Notes under the pieces: model-generated
Database searches by the model: none
What the model saw: the letters and a program-made list of their open reading frames with translations, nothing else
Told to the model about the DNA's origin: nothing
Source: Massilia sp. IC2-278
Lineage (GTDB): Bacteria; Pseudomonadota; Gammaproteobacteria; Burkholderiales; Burkholderiaceae_D
Direction: 5' to 3'
Assembly: GCF_020708045.1 (NCBI RefSeq)
Contig: NZ_JAJFES010000008.1
Span: 62,001-126,000, forward strand
DNA length: 64,000 bases
Translations under genes and position numbers: made by a program
Shown here: positions 19,388 through 28,246 of the stretch, piece after piece
Layout of the letters: the number at the start of each line of letters is the position of its first letter
Numbering within the stretch: the first letter of the stretch is position 1

Positions 19388-20326
19388 TTAGCCGATCTTC
19401 TTGGCCGACGCAGCAGCGCGAGCGGCTTCCGAGGTGTTCATCGCGCCCGAGATCAGGACCGAGTGCACGTCGGCGCTGAACGAACGGATGTCTTCCATGG
19501 CCGACTTGTTGCGGCGGACCAGCCAGTTGTAGCCCAGAACGGCAGGAACTGCAACGAACAGACCGAAGGCGGTCATGATCAGTGCTTCACCCACAGGACC
19601 TGCAACCTTGTCGATCGACGCGTTACCCGACATGCCGATGGCGGTCAGTGCGTTGTAGATGCCCCAGACGGTACCGAACAGACCGATGAACGGCGAGGTC
19701 GAACCAACGGTTGCCAGGAACGACAGGCCATCTTGCAGACGCGACTGGACGCGGTCCACTGCGCGCTGGATCTGCATGGTCACCCAGGTCGACAGGTCGA
19801 TCTGCTCGAGCAGGGCGCCGTCGTGGTGCTGGGTTGCCTTGGTGCCGGTTTCAGCGATGAAGCGGAATGGCGAACCTTCTTTCAGCGCGGCCGAACCGGC
19901 AGCGATCGAGTTGGCTTTCCAGAACTTCTGCGACGTTTCTTTCGACTGGCGCATGATCTTCGACTGGTCGATCAGCTTGGTGATGATGATGTACCACGAA
20001 CCCATCGACATCAGCGACAGGATGATGATGGTGCCCTTGTTGACGAAGTCGCCTTCTTCCCACATGGCGGTGAAGCCGTACGGGTTGTGGACTTCTTCTT
20101 TTTCGCCAGCGGCGGCGGCCGGAGCGGCTGCGTCGCCTGCAGGAGCGGCAGCGGCGTCAGCGGCCGGAGCGGCAGCTGCGTCGGTTGCCGGAGCGGTTGC
20201 CGCTGGGGCTTCTGCGCCTGCAGCCGGTGCGTCAGCGAAGGCCGGTGCCGAGACCAGGGCCGATGCCGCCGTAACCGAGAACAGGACAGCCGCCAGAACA
20301 GCGGACAAACGGGTATTCTTAAACAT
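19388..20326 (-). CDS. exbB: ExbB/TolQ/MotA-family proton channel with an Ala-rich extension
   Basis: 312 residues. The GGAGGAAGC ribosome site precedes the ATG at 20326. An N-terminal signal-like segment (1-32) is followed by about 60 residues made almost only of Ala, Pro, Asp and Gly (33-92), then the three-helix ExbB core; VGSTSPFIGLFGTVWGIYNA in the second half is the family signature. The extension makes it about 70 residues longer than E. coli ExbB (244). The core forms the motor for TonB-dependent uptake. Confidence 0.92.
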   Translation of the reverse strand: MFKNTRLSAVLAAVLFSVTAASALVSAPAFADAPAAGAEAPAATAPATDAAAAPAADAAAAPAGDAAAPAAAAGEKEEVHNPYGFTAMWEEGDFVNKGTIIILSLMSMGSWYIIITKLIDQSKIMRQSKETSQKFWKANSIAAGSAALKEGSPFRFIAETGTKATQHHDGALLEQIDLSTWVTMQIQRAVDRVQSRLQDGLSFLATVGSTSPFIGLFGTVWGIYNALTAIGMSGNASIDKVAGPVGEALIMTAFGLFVAVPAVLGYNWLVRRNKSAMEDIRSFSADVHSVLISGAMNTSEAARAAASAKKIG

Positions 20327-20409
20327 GCTTCCTCCAGAAATATAAAATAGACAGTTCGCTGATCAGATGACAACGAAAATCATAATGTGAGACGGTGAGC
20401 TGTCTCGGT

Positions 20410-21075
20410 TTATTGGTCCAGCGACCAGACGTACTGAACTGGAGCCCATGCCTGCTGAGGCTGACCGTTGACGACGGCCGGTTTGAAGCGGCACTTGCCG
20501 ATGGCTGCCTGAGCGGCCCTGTCCAGATCACGCGAACCGCTCGATTTCGTGACCTTGGAGTCCATTGCGCGGCCATCCACACCGATCAGGAACGAAAGCG
20601 TCGTCGTACCTTCTTCTTCGTTACGTGCTGCCGACTTCGGATACTCTGGCTTGGCGCAGGTGCTGAAGTCTGCGACTGCCGGGGTGCTGACCGGTGCCGG
20701 TGCCGGGCCTGGAGGCGCAGCTGGCGGAGCCGGTGGTGCCGGTGGCGCCAGGTTGGTCGTCGGTGGCGGCGTGTTCGTCGCGGCTACAATGGTGTTTTGC
20801 GGCGGCGGCGGTTGCTGCACCTGGACCTCGACCGGCGGGATGAATGGCGGTGGCGGTGCCTTCATTTCCGGCGGTGGCGGTGGCGGCGGGGTTTCCGGTG
20901 GCGGAGGCGGCTTCACCTCTTCAATCAGCTTGGTCTCCACTGCCTCCTGCACCTTCGTGATCACTTTCGTACCGAGACCATTAATGATCCCCCAGCCGAC
21001 CAAGACGTGCAACAGGACCACAATGGTGATACCAGTGAGATTCTTCCCCGGTTCCTTATCATGTGAAAAATTCAT
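20410..21075 (-). CDS. tonB: TonB energy-transducing protein
   Basis: 221 residues from the ATG at 21075, which has GGAG 9 nt upstream; an ATG seven codons earlier is less suitable. One N-terminal membrane helix (about 13-35), a proline-rich periplasmic spacer (PPPPPETPPPPPPPEMKAPP in the first half), and a C-terminal TonB domain (about 135-221) containing KPEYPKSAARNEEEGTTTLS. It links proton-motive force to outer-membrane TonB-dependent receptors. It is the first gene of the operon; 83 nt separate it from exbB. Confidence 0.95.
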   Translation of the reverse strand: MNFSHDKEPGKNLTGITIVVLLHVLVGWGIINGLGTKVITKVQEAVETKLIEEVKPPPPPETPPPPPPPEMKAPPPPFIPPVEVQVQQPPPPQNTIVAATNTPPPTTNLAPPAPPAPPAAPPGPAPAPVSTPAVADFSTCAKPEYPKSAARNEEEGTTTLSFLIGVDGRAMDSKVTKSSGSRDLDRAAQAAIGKCRFKPAVVNGQPQQAWAPVQYVWSLDQ

Positions 21076-21402
21076 GCCTGCTTTCTCCAATACCAACTCT
21101 TTTTGTTGCTACTAAACCCACAAAACACGACGAAAAGACAAGGCCGCATCCGGGACATCGGCGAATTATACCTACGAATTCTTTTTTGCACAGGTATTTT
21201 TGAGGCCCTGAAACGCACGTAAATGCCTGTAAAAACAAGCAATACAGCTCATCCGGCCGCACTCTCGCTGTGCAAAAAAGCGCACTCAAATACTAGCAAA
21301 AATTACAAGAAACCACCTTGTTTCCGTACCAACTGTAGAACATCAGGAAAGACCAGCACCTAGACCGAATTTTGCACGCCGAATTTGCTGCCTAGCAAAT
21401 AT

Positions 21403-21431
21403 CATATAGTGCAATGCTGAGCTTTTTGCAA
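21403..21431 (-). promoter_or_regulatory. Candidate sigma-70 promoter for tonB
   Basis: Minus strand: -35 TTGCAA (21431-21426), 17-nt spacer, -10 TATATG (21408-21403). Two matches of moderate quality in an A+T-rich gap; not unique. Confidence 0.4.
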
Positions 21432-21555
21432 ACTATAGCCAGTTTCACCAAAGTGGGGCGTGCGTTAGGTAACACAGCAATAGAGTGCACGGGGCATGGG
21501 CATGAGTCCCGATGATGTCGATACAACTTATTGATATGGCTCAGTAGAAGAGTTG

Positions 21556-21589
21556 CAAAAAGGCACGAATTCCTGAGAATTCGTGCCTT
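21556..21589 (-). terminator. Intrinsic terminator downstream of spoVR
   Basis: A perfect 13-bp stem (AAGGCACGAATTC with its complement, loop of 4 nt) followed on the minus strand by a T-run and TGC, 39 nt after the spoVR stop. Confidence 0.9.
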
Positions 21590-21627
21590 CGGACTCGGAT
21601 TTGGAGGGATGGGAAGGCGGAGTGCGC

Positions 21628-23154
21628 TCAGCGGCTGCGTTTCTCGCGCCGGCAATCGAGGAAGCTCACCACGTGGCCGGCGGTGTCGACGGTTTCCAGG
21701 CGCACGTCGAAACCCCAGAGCCGGGCTACGTGCTTCAGCACCTCCTGGGCCTGGCCGTTCAGGGGGCGGCGCTGGAACTGGGTATGGCGCAGGGTCAGGG
21801 CGCGGTCGTCGCGGGTGTTCACCTGCCAGACCTGGATGTTGGGCTCGCGGTTGCCGATATTGTATTGTTCGGCCAGCTGCTGGCGCACGTAGCGGTAGCC
21901 GGCTTCGTCATGGATGGCGGAAATGGTTAGCTTGTCGCTGCGGTCGTCGTCGAGCACGGCAAAGAAGTGGAAGTCGCGGATCAGCTTGGGCGACAGGTAC
22001 TGGGCGATGAAGCTTTCGTCCTTGAAGTTACGCATCGCGAAGTCCAGGGTCTTGCGCCAGTCGCTGCCGGCGATGTCCGGGAACCAGGAGCGGTCTTCAT
22101 CGGTCGGGTTCTCGCAGATGCGGCGGATATCGCTCATCATCGCGAAACCGAGGGCATAGGGATTGATGCCCGAGTAATACGGGCTGGTTGCCGCCGGCTG
22201 GAAGACCACGTTGGTATGGCTTTGCAGGAATTCGAGCATGAAGCCGTCGCCGACAATCCCCTCTTTATATAGTTCCTGCAAAATCGTGTAGTGCCAGAAG
22301 GTGGCCCAGCCTTCGTTCATCACCTGGGTCTGGCGCTGCGGATAGAAGTACTGGGAAATCTTGCGCGTGATGCGCACCAGTTCGCGCTGCCAGGGTTCGA
22401 GCAGCGGCGCGTACTTCTCGATAAAGTACAGCAGGTTTTCTTCGGGTTCGATCGGGAAGCGCGGCGGCGGGGTGTTCCGTTCCTCTTCCTCGCGCCGCGG
22501 CACGGTGCGCCAGAGGGCGTTCACCTGCGATTGCGCATACTCTTCGCGCTCCTTCTGGCGCGCCGCTTCCTGGGCCACGGACAGTTTCGCCGGCCGTTTG
22601 TAGCGGTCGACGCCGTAGTTCTGGATCGCATGGCAGGAATCGAGCAGGTCTTCCACCGCGTCGATGCCATAGCGCTGCTCGCATTCGGCAATGTAGTTCT
22701 TGGCAAACACCATGTAGTCGACAATCGCCTCGGCGTCGGTCCAGGTACGGAACAGGTAATTGCCCTTGAAGAAGGAGTTGTGGCCATAGGCGGCGTGGGC
22801 GATCACCAGCGCCTGCATGGTCAGGCTGTTTTCCTCCATCAGGTAGGCGATGCAGGGATTCGAGTTGATGACGATTTCGTAGGCCAGGCCCATCTGCCCG
22901 CGTTTATAGCTTTTTTCGGTCGTGAGGAAATGCTTGCCGAAGGACCAGTGGTTGTACGACACCGGCATGCCGACCGAGGTGTAGGCATCCATCATCTGCT
23001 CGGCGGTGATGATCTCGAGCTGGTTCGGGTAGGTGTCGAGGCCGAATTTTTGCGCGACCCGGCGGATTTCTTCGTGCGCCTGCTCGATCAGGTCGAAGGT
23101 CCACTCCGACTGTTCGGGCAGGGCCCTGGGGTTGGGGGTACGGTCGTCTGGCAT
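21628..23154 (-). CDS. SpoVR-family protein (YcgB)
   Basis: 508 residues, the usual length for SpoVR/YcgB. No enzymatic motif is established. Recognisable family segments include WSFGKHFLTTEKSYKRGQMG and NEGWATFWHYTI in the middle (His and Glu rich, suggestive of metal binding, which is inference). It is the third gene of the conserved prkA-yeaH-spoVR set associated with stationary phase and stress responses in proteobacteria. 46 nt separate it from yeaH; the terminator lies 39 nt downstream. Confidence 0.93.
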   Translation of the reverse strand: MPDDRTPNPRALPEQSEWTFDLIEQAHEEIRRVAQKFGLDTYPNQLEIITAEQMMDAYTSVGMPVSYNHWSFGKHFLTTEKSYKRGQMGLAYEIVINSNPCIAYLMEENSLTMQALVIAHAAYGHNSFFKGNYLFRTWTDAEAIVDYMVFAKNYIAECEQRYGIDAVEDLLDSCHAIQNYGVDRYKRPAKLSVAQEAARQKEREEYAQSQVNALWRTVPRREEEERNTPPPRFPIEPEENLLYFIEKYAPLLEPWQRELVRITRKISQYFYPQRQTQVMNEGWATFWHYTILQELYKEGIVGDGFMLEFLQSHTNVVFQPAATSPYYSGINPYALGFAMMSDIRRICENPTDEDRSWFPDIAGSDWRKTLDFAMRNFKDESFIAQYLSPKLIRDFHFFAVLDDDRSDKLTISAIHDEAGYRYVRQQLAEQYNIGNREPNIQVWQVNTRDDRALTLRHTQFQRRPLNGQAQEVLKHVARLWGFDVRLETVDTAGHVVSFLDCRREKRSR

Positions 23155-23200
23155 ATGCGTGCCTATATATATAGTAGGGCGGGCGGCGAAGGCTCCCCGC

Positions 23201-24472
23201 CTATTTCGGCTGTTTCTTGAACAACTCCCGGAATACCGGATAAATGTCGGCCGGCGTCACGATCTTCTGCATGGCGAAATTGGGGTGGTGGGCCGCCACC
23301 TCGGTATATTGCTCCCACAAGTTCTGGGGCGGGCCGTCGGTGATCTCGACATAGGTGTAGTACTGGACTTTCGGCATGATCCCGTTGCTCAGCAATTGCT
23401 TGCACAGCACGGAATCGTTGTCCCAGTTGTCGCCGTCCGAGGCCTGGGCCACGTAGGTGTTCCAGTCGGCGGTGGAATAGCGTTCGCCGATCACCTTTTG
23501 CAGCAGGTGCAGGGCCGAGGACACCACGGTGCCGCCGGATTCGCGCGAGTGGAAGAATTCGTCCTCGTCGACCTCGGCCGCGGCCGTGTGGTGGCGGATG
23601 AAGACGACGTCGATGCGTTCGTACACGCGCTTCAGGAACAGGTACAGCAGGATGAAGAAGCGCTTGGCCGTGTCCTTGCGGGTTTCGTCCATCGAGCCCG
23701 AGACGTCCATGATGCAGAACATCACGGCCTGGGTGCTGGGTTTCGGCACCTTGATGCGGTTGCTGTAGCGCAGGTCGAAGGGGTCGATGAAGGGAATCGC
23801 GTTGATGCGCGTGTGGTAGTGGTGGATCTGGCGCCGTAATTCGATCACGCGCGGATCGTCTTCGCTCACTTCCTGCTCGTGCAGCGCCTGCAGTTCTTCC
23901 TTGGCGCGCTCGAGCTCGCGCCGGCTCGGTCCGCCCACGGCGATGCGCCGGCCGAGGGCGCCGCGCAGCGAGCGCAGCACGTGGATGTTGGACGGTGTGC
24001 CGGACACGTTGTAGCCGGCGCGCTGGGTCTTGAAGTCGATGGTCTGGGTCAATTGCGTCTTGACCATGTTCGGTAGCTCGAGATCCTCGAAGAAGTAGTT
24101 CATGAACTCTTCGCGCGAGAGTTCGAAGATGAAATCGTCCTCGACCGTTTGCTCGCTGTTGCCGGCGCGTCCGCGCCCGGAGCCGCCGCCGCCGCTGCGC
24201 GGGCGGTTGAACTGGTCGCCTTTCTGGTATTCGGTGTTGCCGGGATTGACGGTTTCCCACACGCCGCCGTGGGCATGGCCGAAATGCGGTTCGTTGACGT
24301 CCTTGACCGGGATCGAGACCTTTTCGCCGTTCTCGATATCGGTGATCGAGCGGCCCTTGATGGCGCGCCCGACCGCATCCTTGATTTGCGCCTTGTAGCG
24401 GCGCAGGAAGCGTTCGCGGTTGACGGCGGACTTGTTCTTGCCCTGCAAGCGTCGGTCGATGAGGTAAGTCAA
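23201..24472 (-). CDS. yeaH: YeaH/YhbH-family protein (DUF444, VWA-like)
   Basis: 423 residues. The start is a TTG at 24472 with GGAGG six nt before it; the ATG inside this spacer (24477) gives only ATG TTT TGA, a two-codon frame overlapping the true start. The N-terminus (MTYLIDRRLQGKNKSAVNRE) matches the family. A glycine-rich linker occurs near residues 93-105, and the C-terminal half is a von Willebrand A-like fold with the metal-site motif MDVSGSMDE. It is encoded with PrkA and SpoVR, with which it is thought to work in stress signalling. Confidence 0.93.
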   Translation of the reverse strand: MTYLIDRRLQGKNKSAVNRERFLRRYKAQIKDAVGRAIKGRSITDIENGEKVSIPVKDVNEPHFGHAHGGVWETVNPGNTEYQKGDQFNRPRSGGGGSGRGRAGNSEQTVEDDFIFELSREEFMNYFFEDLELPNMVKTQLTQTIDFKTQRAGYNVSGTPSNIHVLRSLRGALGRRIAVGGPSRRELERAKEELQALHEQEVSEDDPRVIELRRQIHHYHTRINAIPFIDPFDLRYSNRIKVPKPSTQAVMFCIMDVSGSMDETRKDTAKRFFILLYLFLKRVYERIDVVFIRHHTAAAEVDEDEFFHSRESGGTVVSSALHLLQKVIGERYSTADWNTYVAQASDGDNWDNDSVLCKQLLSNGIMPKVQYYTYVEITDGPPQNLWEQYTEVAAHHPNFAMQKIVTPADIYPVFRELFKKQPK

Positions 24473-24549
24473 AACATGCCTCCTGCTGAAATTCGGGGCG
24501 GGCCGGCAGTCGTGTCAACGCCTGCGCGGCACCCCTATCTTAATCCTCC

Positions 24550-24574
24550 CCGTGCGCATGAGGGGTGCGCACGG
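24550..24574. repeat. Intercistronic hairpin between prkA and yeaH
   Basis: A perfect 9-bp inverted repeat, CCGTGCGCA and TGCGCACGG, around a 7-nt loop with no T-run. It lies in the 213-nt gap inside the operon and could be a processing or stabilising site. Confidence 0.55.
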
Positions 24575-24685
24575 CTGGCAGGGTCGTCAAAAATGCGCAC
24601 ACCGGGCCTGGGATGCTGCCCGGCAGCGCCTCGACCTTCCTTCACGAAACAGGCGCCAGAGGCGGGCGCCCGTTCCGTCATGCCA

Positions 24686-26608
24686 TCACGAGGATTTCCG
24701 CACGCGCAGATACCATTCGCACAGCAGGCGTACCTGCTTGGCGGTGTAGCCCTTTTCGACCATGCGGTTGACGAAGTCGGCGTGCTTGGTCGCATCCTCG
24801 GCGCTGGCCTTGGCATTGAACGAAATAACCGGCAAAAGTTCCTCCGTATTCGAGAACATTTTTTTCTCGATAACAGTGCGGAACTTTTCGTAGCTGGTCC
24901 AGGCCGGGTTCTTGCCGCCGTTGGTGGCACGGGCGCGCAGGCCGAAGTTGACGATCTCGTTGCGGAAATCCTTCGGGTTCGAAATGCCCGCCGGCTTTTC
25001 GATCTTTTCCAGCTCGGCATTCAGCGATTCGCGATCGAAGCTTTCGCCGGTATCCGGGTCGCGGAATTCCTGGTCCTGGATCCAGAAGTCGGCAAAGGTC
25101 ACGTAACGGTCGAAGATGTTCTGGCCGTATTCGGAATAGCTTTCCAGGTAAGCGGTCTGGATTTCCTTGCCGATGAAGTCGACGTAGCGCTGGGCCAGGT
25201 GTTCCTTGATATACGAGTGGTAGCGCTGTTCCTGCTCCGGCGGGAATTGCTCGCGCTCGATCTGCTGTTCCAGCACGTACAGCAGGTGTACCGGATTGGC
25301 CGCGACTTCGGTGTTATCGAAGTTGAAGACCTTCGACAGGATCTTGAATGCAAAGCGCGTCGACAGCCCGTTCATGCCTTCGTCGACGCCGGCATAGTCG
25401 ACGTATTCGTGCAGGGACTTGGCTTTCGGGTCGGTGTCCTTCAGGTTTTCGCCGTCGTAGACCAGCATCTTCGAGTACACGCTGGAATTTTCCGGGTCCT
25501 TCAGGCGCGACAGGATCGCGAACTGCGCCATCATGCGCAGCGTTCCCGGCGCGCAGGGCGCACGCTCGAGCGAGGAATTGCGAATCAGCTTGTCGTAGAT
25601 CTTGATTTCGTCCGACACGCGCAGGCAATACGGCACCTTCACGATATAGATACGGTCGAGGAAAGCCTCGTTGTTGCGGTTGTTGCGGAAGCTCTTCCAC
25701 TCGGATTCGTTCGAGTGCGCCAGGATGATGCCCTCGAAGGGAATCGCACCGAAGCCCTCGGTACCCTTGTAGTTGCCTTCCTGGGTCGCGGTCAGCAGCG
25801 GGTGCAGCACCTTGATCGGCGCCTTGAACATCTCGACGAATTCCATCAGGCCCTGGTTTGCCAGGCACAGGCCGCCGGAATAGCTGTAGGCGTCGGGATC
25901 GTCCTGCGAATAATCCTCGAGCTTGCGGATATCGACCTTGCCCACCAGCGAAGAGATATCCTGGTTGTTTTCGTCGCCCGGTTCGGTTTTCGAAATCGCG
26001 ACCTGCTTCAGGATCGACGGATAGCGCTTGACGACGCGGAACTTGTTGATGTCGCCGCCGAATTCGTGCAGGCGTTTCACGGCCCAGGGGCTGGGGATCG
26101 AGCGCAGGTAGCGGCGCGGGATGCCGTAGTCTTCTTCGAGGATGACGCCGTCTTCTTCTTCGTTAAACAGGCCCAGCGGCGACTCGTTCACGGGCGAACC
26201 CTTGATCGCGTAGAAGGGCACCTGTTCCATCAGGTGTTTCAGCTTTTCCGCGATCGAGGACTTGCCGCCGCCAACCGGCCCCAGCAGGTAGAGGATCTGC
26301 TTGCGCTCTTCCAGGCCTTGCGCCGCGTGGCGGAAGTAGGAGACGACCTGCTCGATGACTTCCTCCATCCCGTAGAATTCCTTAAAGGCGGGATAGATCT
26401 TGATGACCTTGTTGGCGAAGATGCGCGACAGCCGCGGATCGAGCCGGGTATCGACCAGCTGCGGCTCGCCGATCGCCGCGAGCATGCGCTCGGGCGCGCT
26501 GGCATAGGTCAGCGGGTCTTTCTTGCACAGGGCAAGGTACTCCGACAGGGAATATTCTTCTTCCCGGGTACGCTCATAACGGGCTGCGTAGTTGTCAAAA
26601 ATGGTCAT
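24686..26608 (-). CDS. prkA: PrkA-family AAA serine protein kinase (YeaG)
   Basis: 640 residues from the ATG at 26608, chosen because AAGGA lies at correct distance for it and only 1-2 nt from the ATG at 26614. An AAA domain with P-loop GPVGGGKS (110-117) occupies the N-terminal half, and the C-terminal half is the PrkA kinase-like domain. Family knowledge: PrkA/YeaG proteins have been reported as Ser/Thr kinases and, in Bacillus, as ATP-dependent proteases; E. coli yeaG is RpoS-dependent and acts in starvation and persistence. First gene of prkA-yeaH-spoVR. Confidence 0.94.
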   Translation of the reverse strand: MTIFDNYAARYERTREEEYSLSEYLALCKKDPLTYASAPERMLAAIGEPQLVDTRLDPRLSRIFANKVIKIYPAFKEFYGMEEVIEQVVSYFRHAAQGLEERKQILYLLGPVGGGKSSIAEKLKHLMEQVPFYAIKGSPVNESPLGLFNEEEDGVILEEDYGIPRRYLRSIPSPWAVKRLHEFGGDINKFRVVKRYPSILKQVAISKTEPGDENNQDISSLVGKVDIRKLEDYSQDDPDAYSYSGGLCLANQGLMEFVEMFKAPIKVLHPLLTATQEGNYKGTEGFGAIPFEGIILAHSNESEWKSFRNNRNNEAFLDRIYIVKVPYCLRVSDEIKIYDKLIRNSSLERAPCAPGTLRMMAQFAILSRLKDPENSSVYSKMLVYDGENLKDTDPKAKSLHEYVDYAGVDEGMNGLSTRFAFKILSKVFNFDNTEVAANPVHLLYVLEQQIEREQFPPEQEQRYHSYIKEHLAQRYVDFIGKEIQTAYLESYSEYGQNIFDRYVTFADFWIQDQEFRDPDTGESFDRESLNAELEKIEKPAGISNPKDFRNEIVNFGLRARATNGGKNPAWTSYEKFRTVIEKKMFSNTEELLPVISFNAKASAEDATKHADFVNRMVEKGYTAKQVRLLCEWYLRVRKSS

Positions 26609-26639
26609 GTGCATGTCCTTTAGTTTGCTAACGACGATC

Positions 26640-26653
26640 ACTGTCACGACAGT
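26640..26653. promoter_or_regulatory. 14-nt palindrome just upstream of prkA
   Basis: ACTGTC AC GACAGT, centred about 38 nt before the prkA start. A candidate operator; no known regulator recognises it to my knowledge. Confidence 0.35.
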
Positions 26654-26693
26654 CGAACCATGCCGACTGCCAAGTCCCGTTTTTTTCTTGGCG

Positions 26694-26775
26694 TACTTCC
26701 TTGTTATGAGCGGGCGCCCCGGGTAGCGACGCGCAAATGGCGGCGGCTCAGGCGAATACTTCTTGTTATGAGCGG
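26694..26775. repeat. Pair of 19/20-nt direct repeats upstream of prkA
   Basis: TACTTCCTTGTTATGAGCGG at 26694-26713 and the same sequence lacking one C at 26757-26775, 63 nt apart. The spacing of six helical turns would put two bound proteins on the same face. The rest of the 26776-27184 gap up to the deaminase gene shows no gene. Confidence 0.6.
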
Positions 26776-27172
26776 CTTGTGACCGGCTTTTCCTTTGTGG
26801 AGAGTCTTCTTGTATTGCTGAAATTTATTATGTGCCTATCCGTTCTCGAAGTCAAAGCAGTATCGTGTGCACGACCGTAACAGCAACAAGTCTTTGATTG
26901 TGAAGGGAAAACAAGGTTTTTTAGGCAGTATGGAGAAGGGCGAAAAATGGTTCGGGCGAACCCCGCCAGAGGGTTGTCTCGCCCTGTTTTCGCGGTGCAA
27001 ACTGATGAGTTGTCAAAAGCGTCGAGTCGATAGTGCACGATACCGCCAACAGGTGGCGCACGCATACTGCATACTGTTCCCAGCCCGTTCTTAACCTCAC
27101 TTAGCGAATGAAAACAGGGCTGCGGCAGCATGCGGTACACTTGCCGGTCGAGCCCTACCATACCGACTTTAG

Positions 27173-28219
<1,047 letters not shown>

Positions 28220-28246
28220 CGCAGCGATAACAACAAGGAGCCGCCC

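Larger units (their letters stand above)
21076..21627. other. Intergenic region between tonB and spoVR
   Basis: 552 nt, noticeably more A+T-rich than its surroundings. It holds a candidate tonB promoter (21403-21431) with an implied leader of about 320 nt and the terminator of the prkA-yeaH-spoVR run (21556-21589). I see no Fur box, no plausible coding frame and no recognisable RNA in the remainder. Confidence 0.6.

Noticed and set aside
21076..21627. Fur box expected before tonB
   Set aside because: No stretch resembles GATAATGATAATCATTATC; regulation by iron is not supported by what I can see.
24149..26623. An 824-codon open frame opposite prkA and yeaH
   Set aside because: Typical antisense open frame in GC-rich DNA, no ribosome site, no domain; PrkA is certain.
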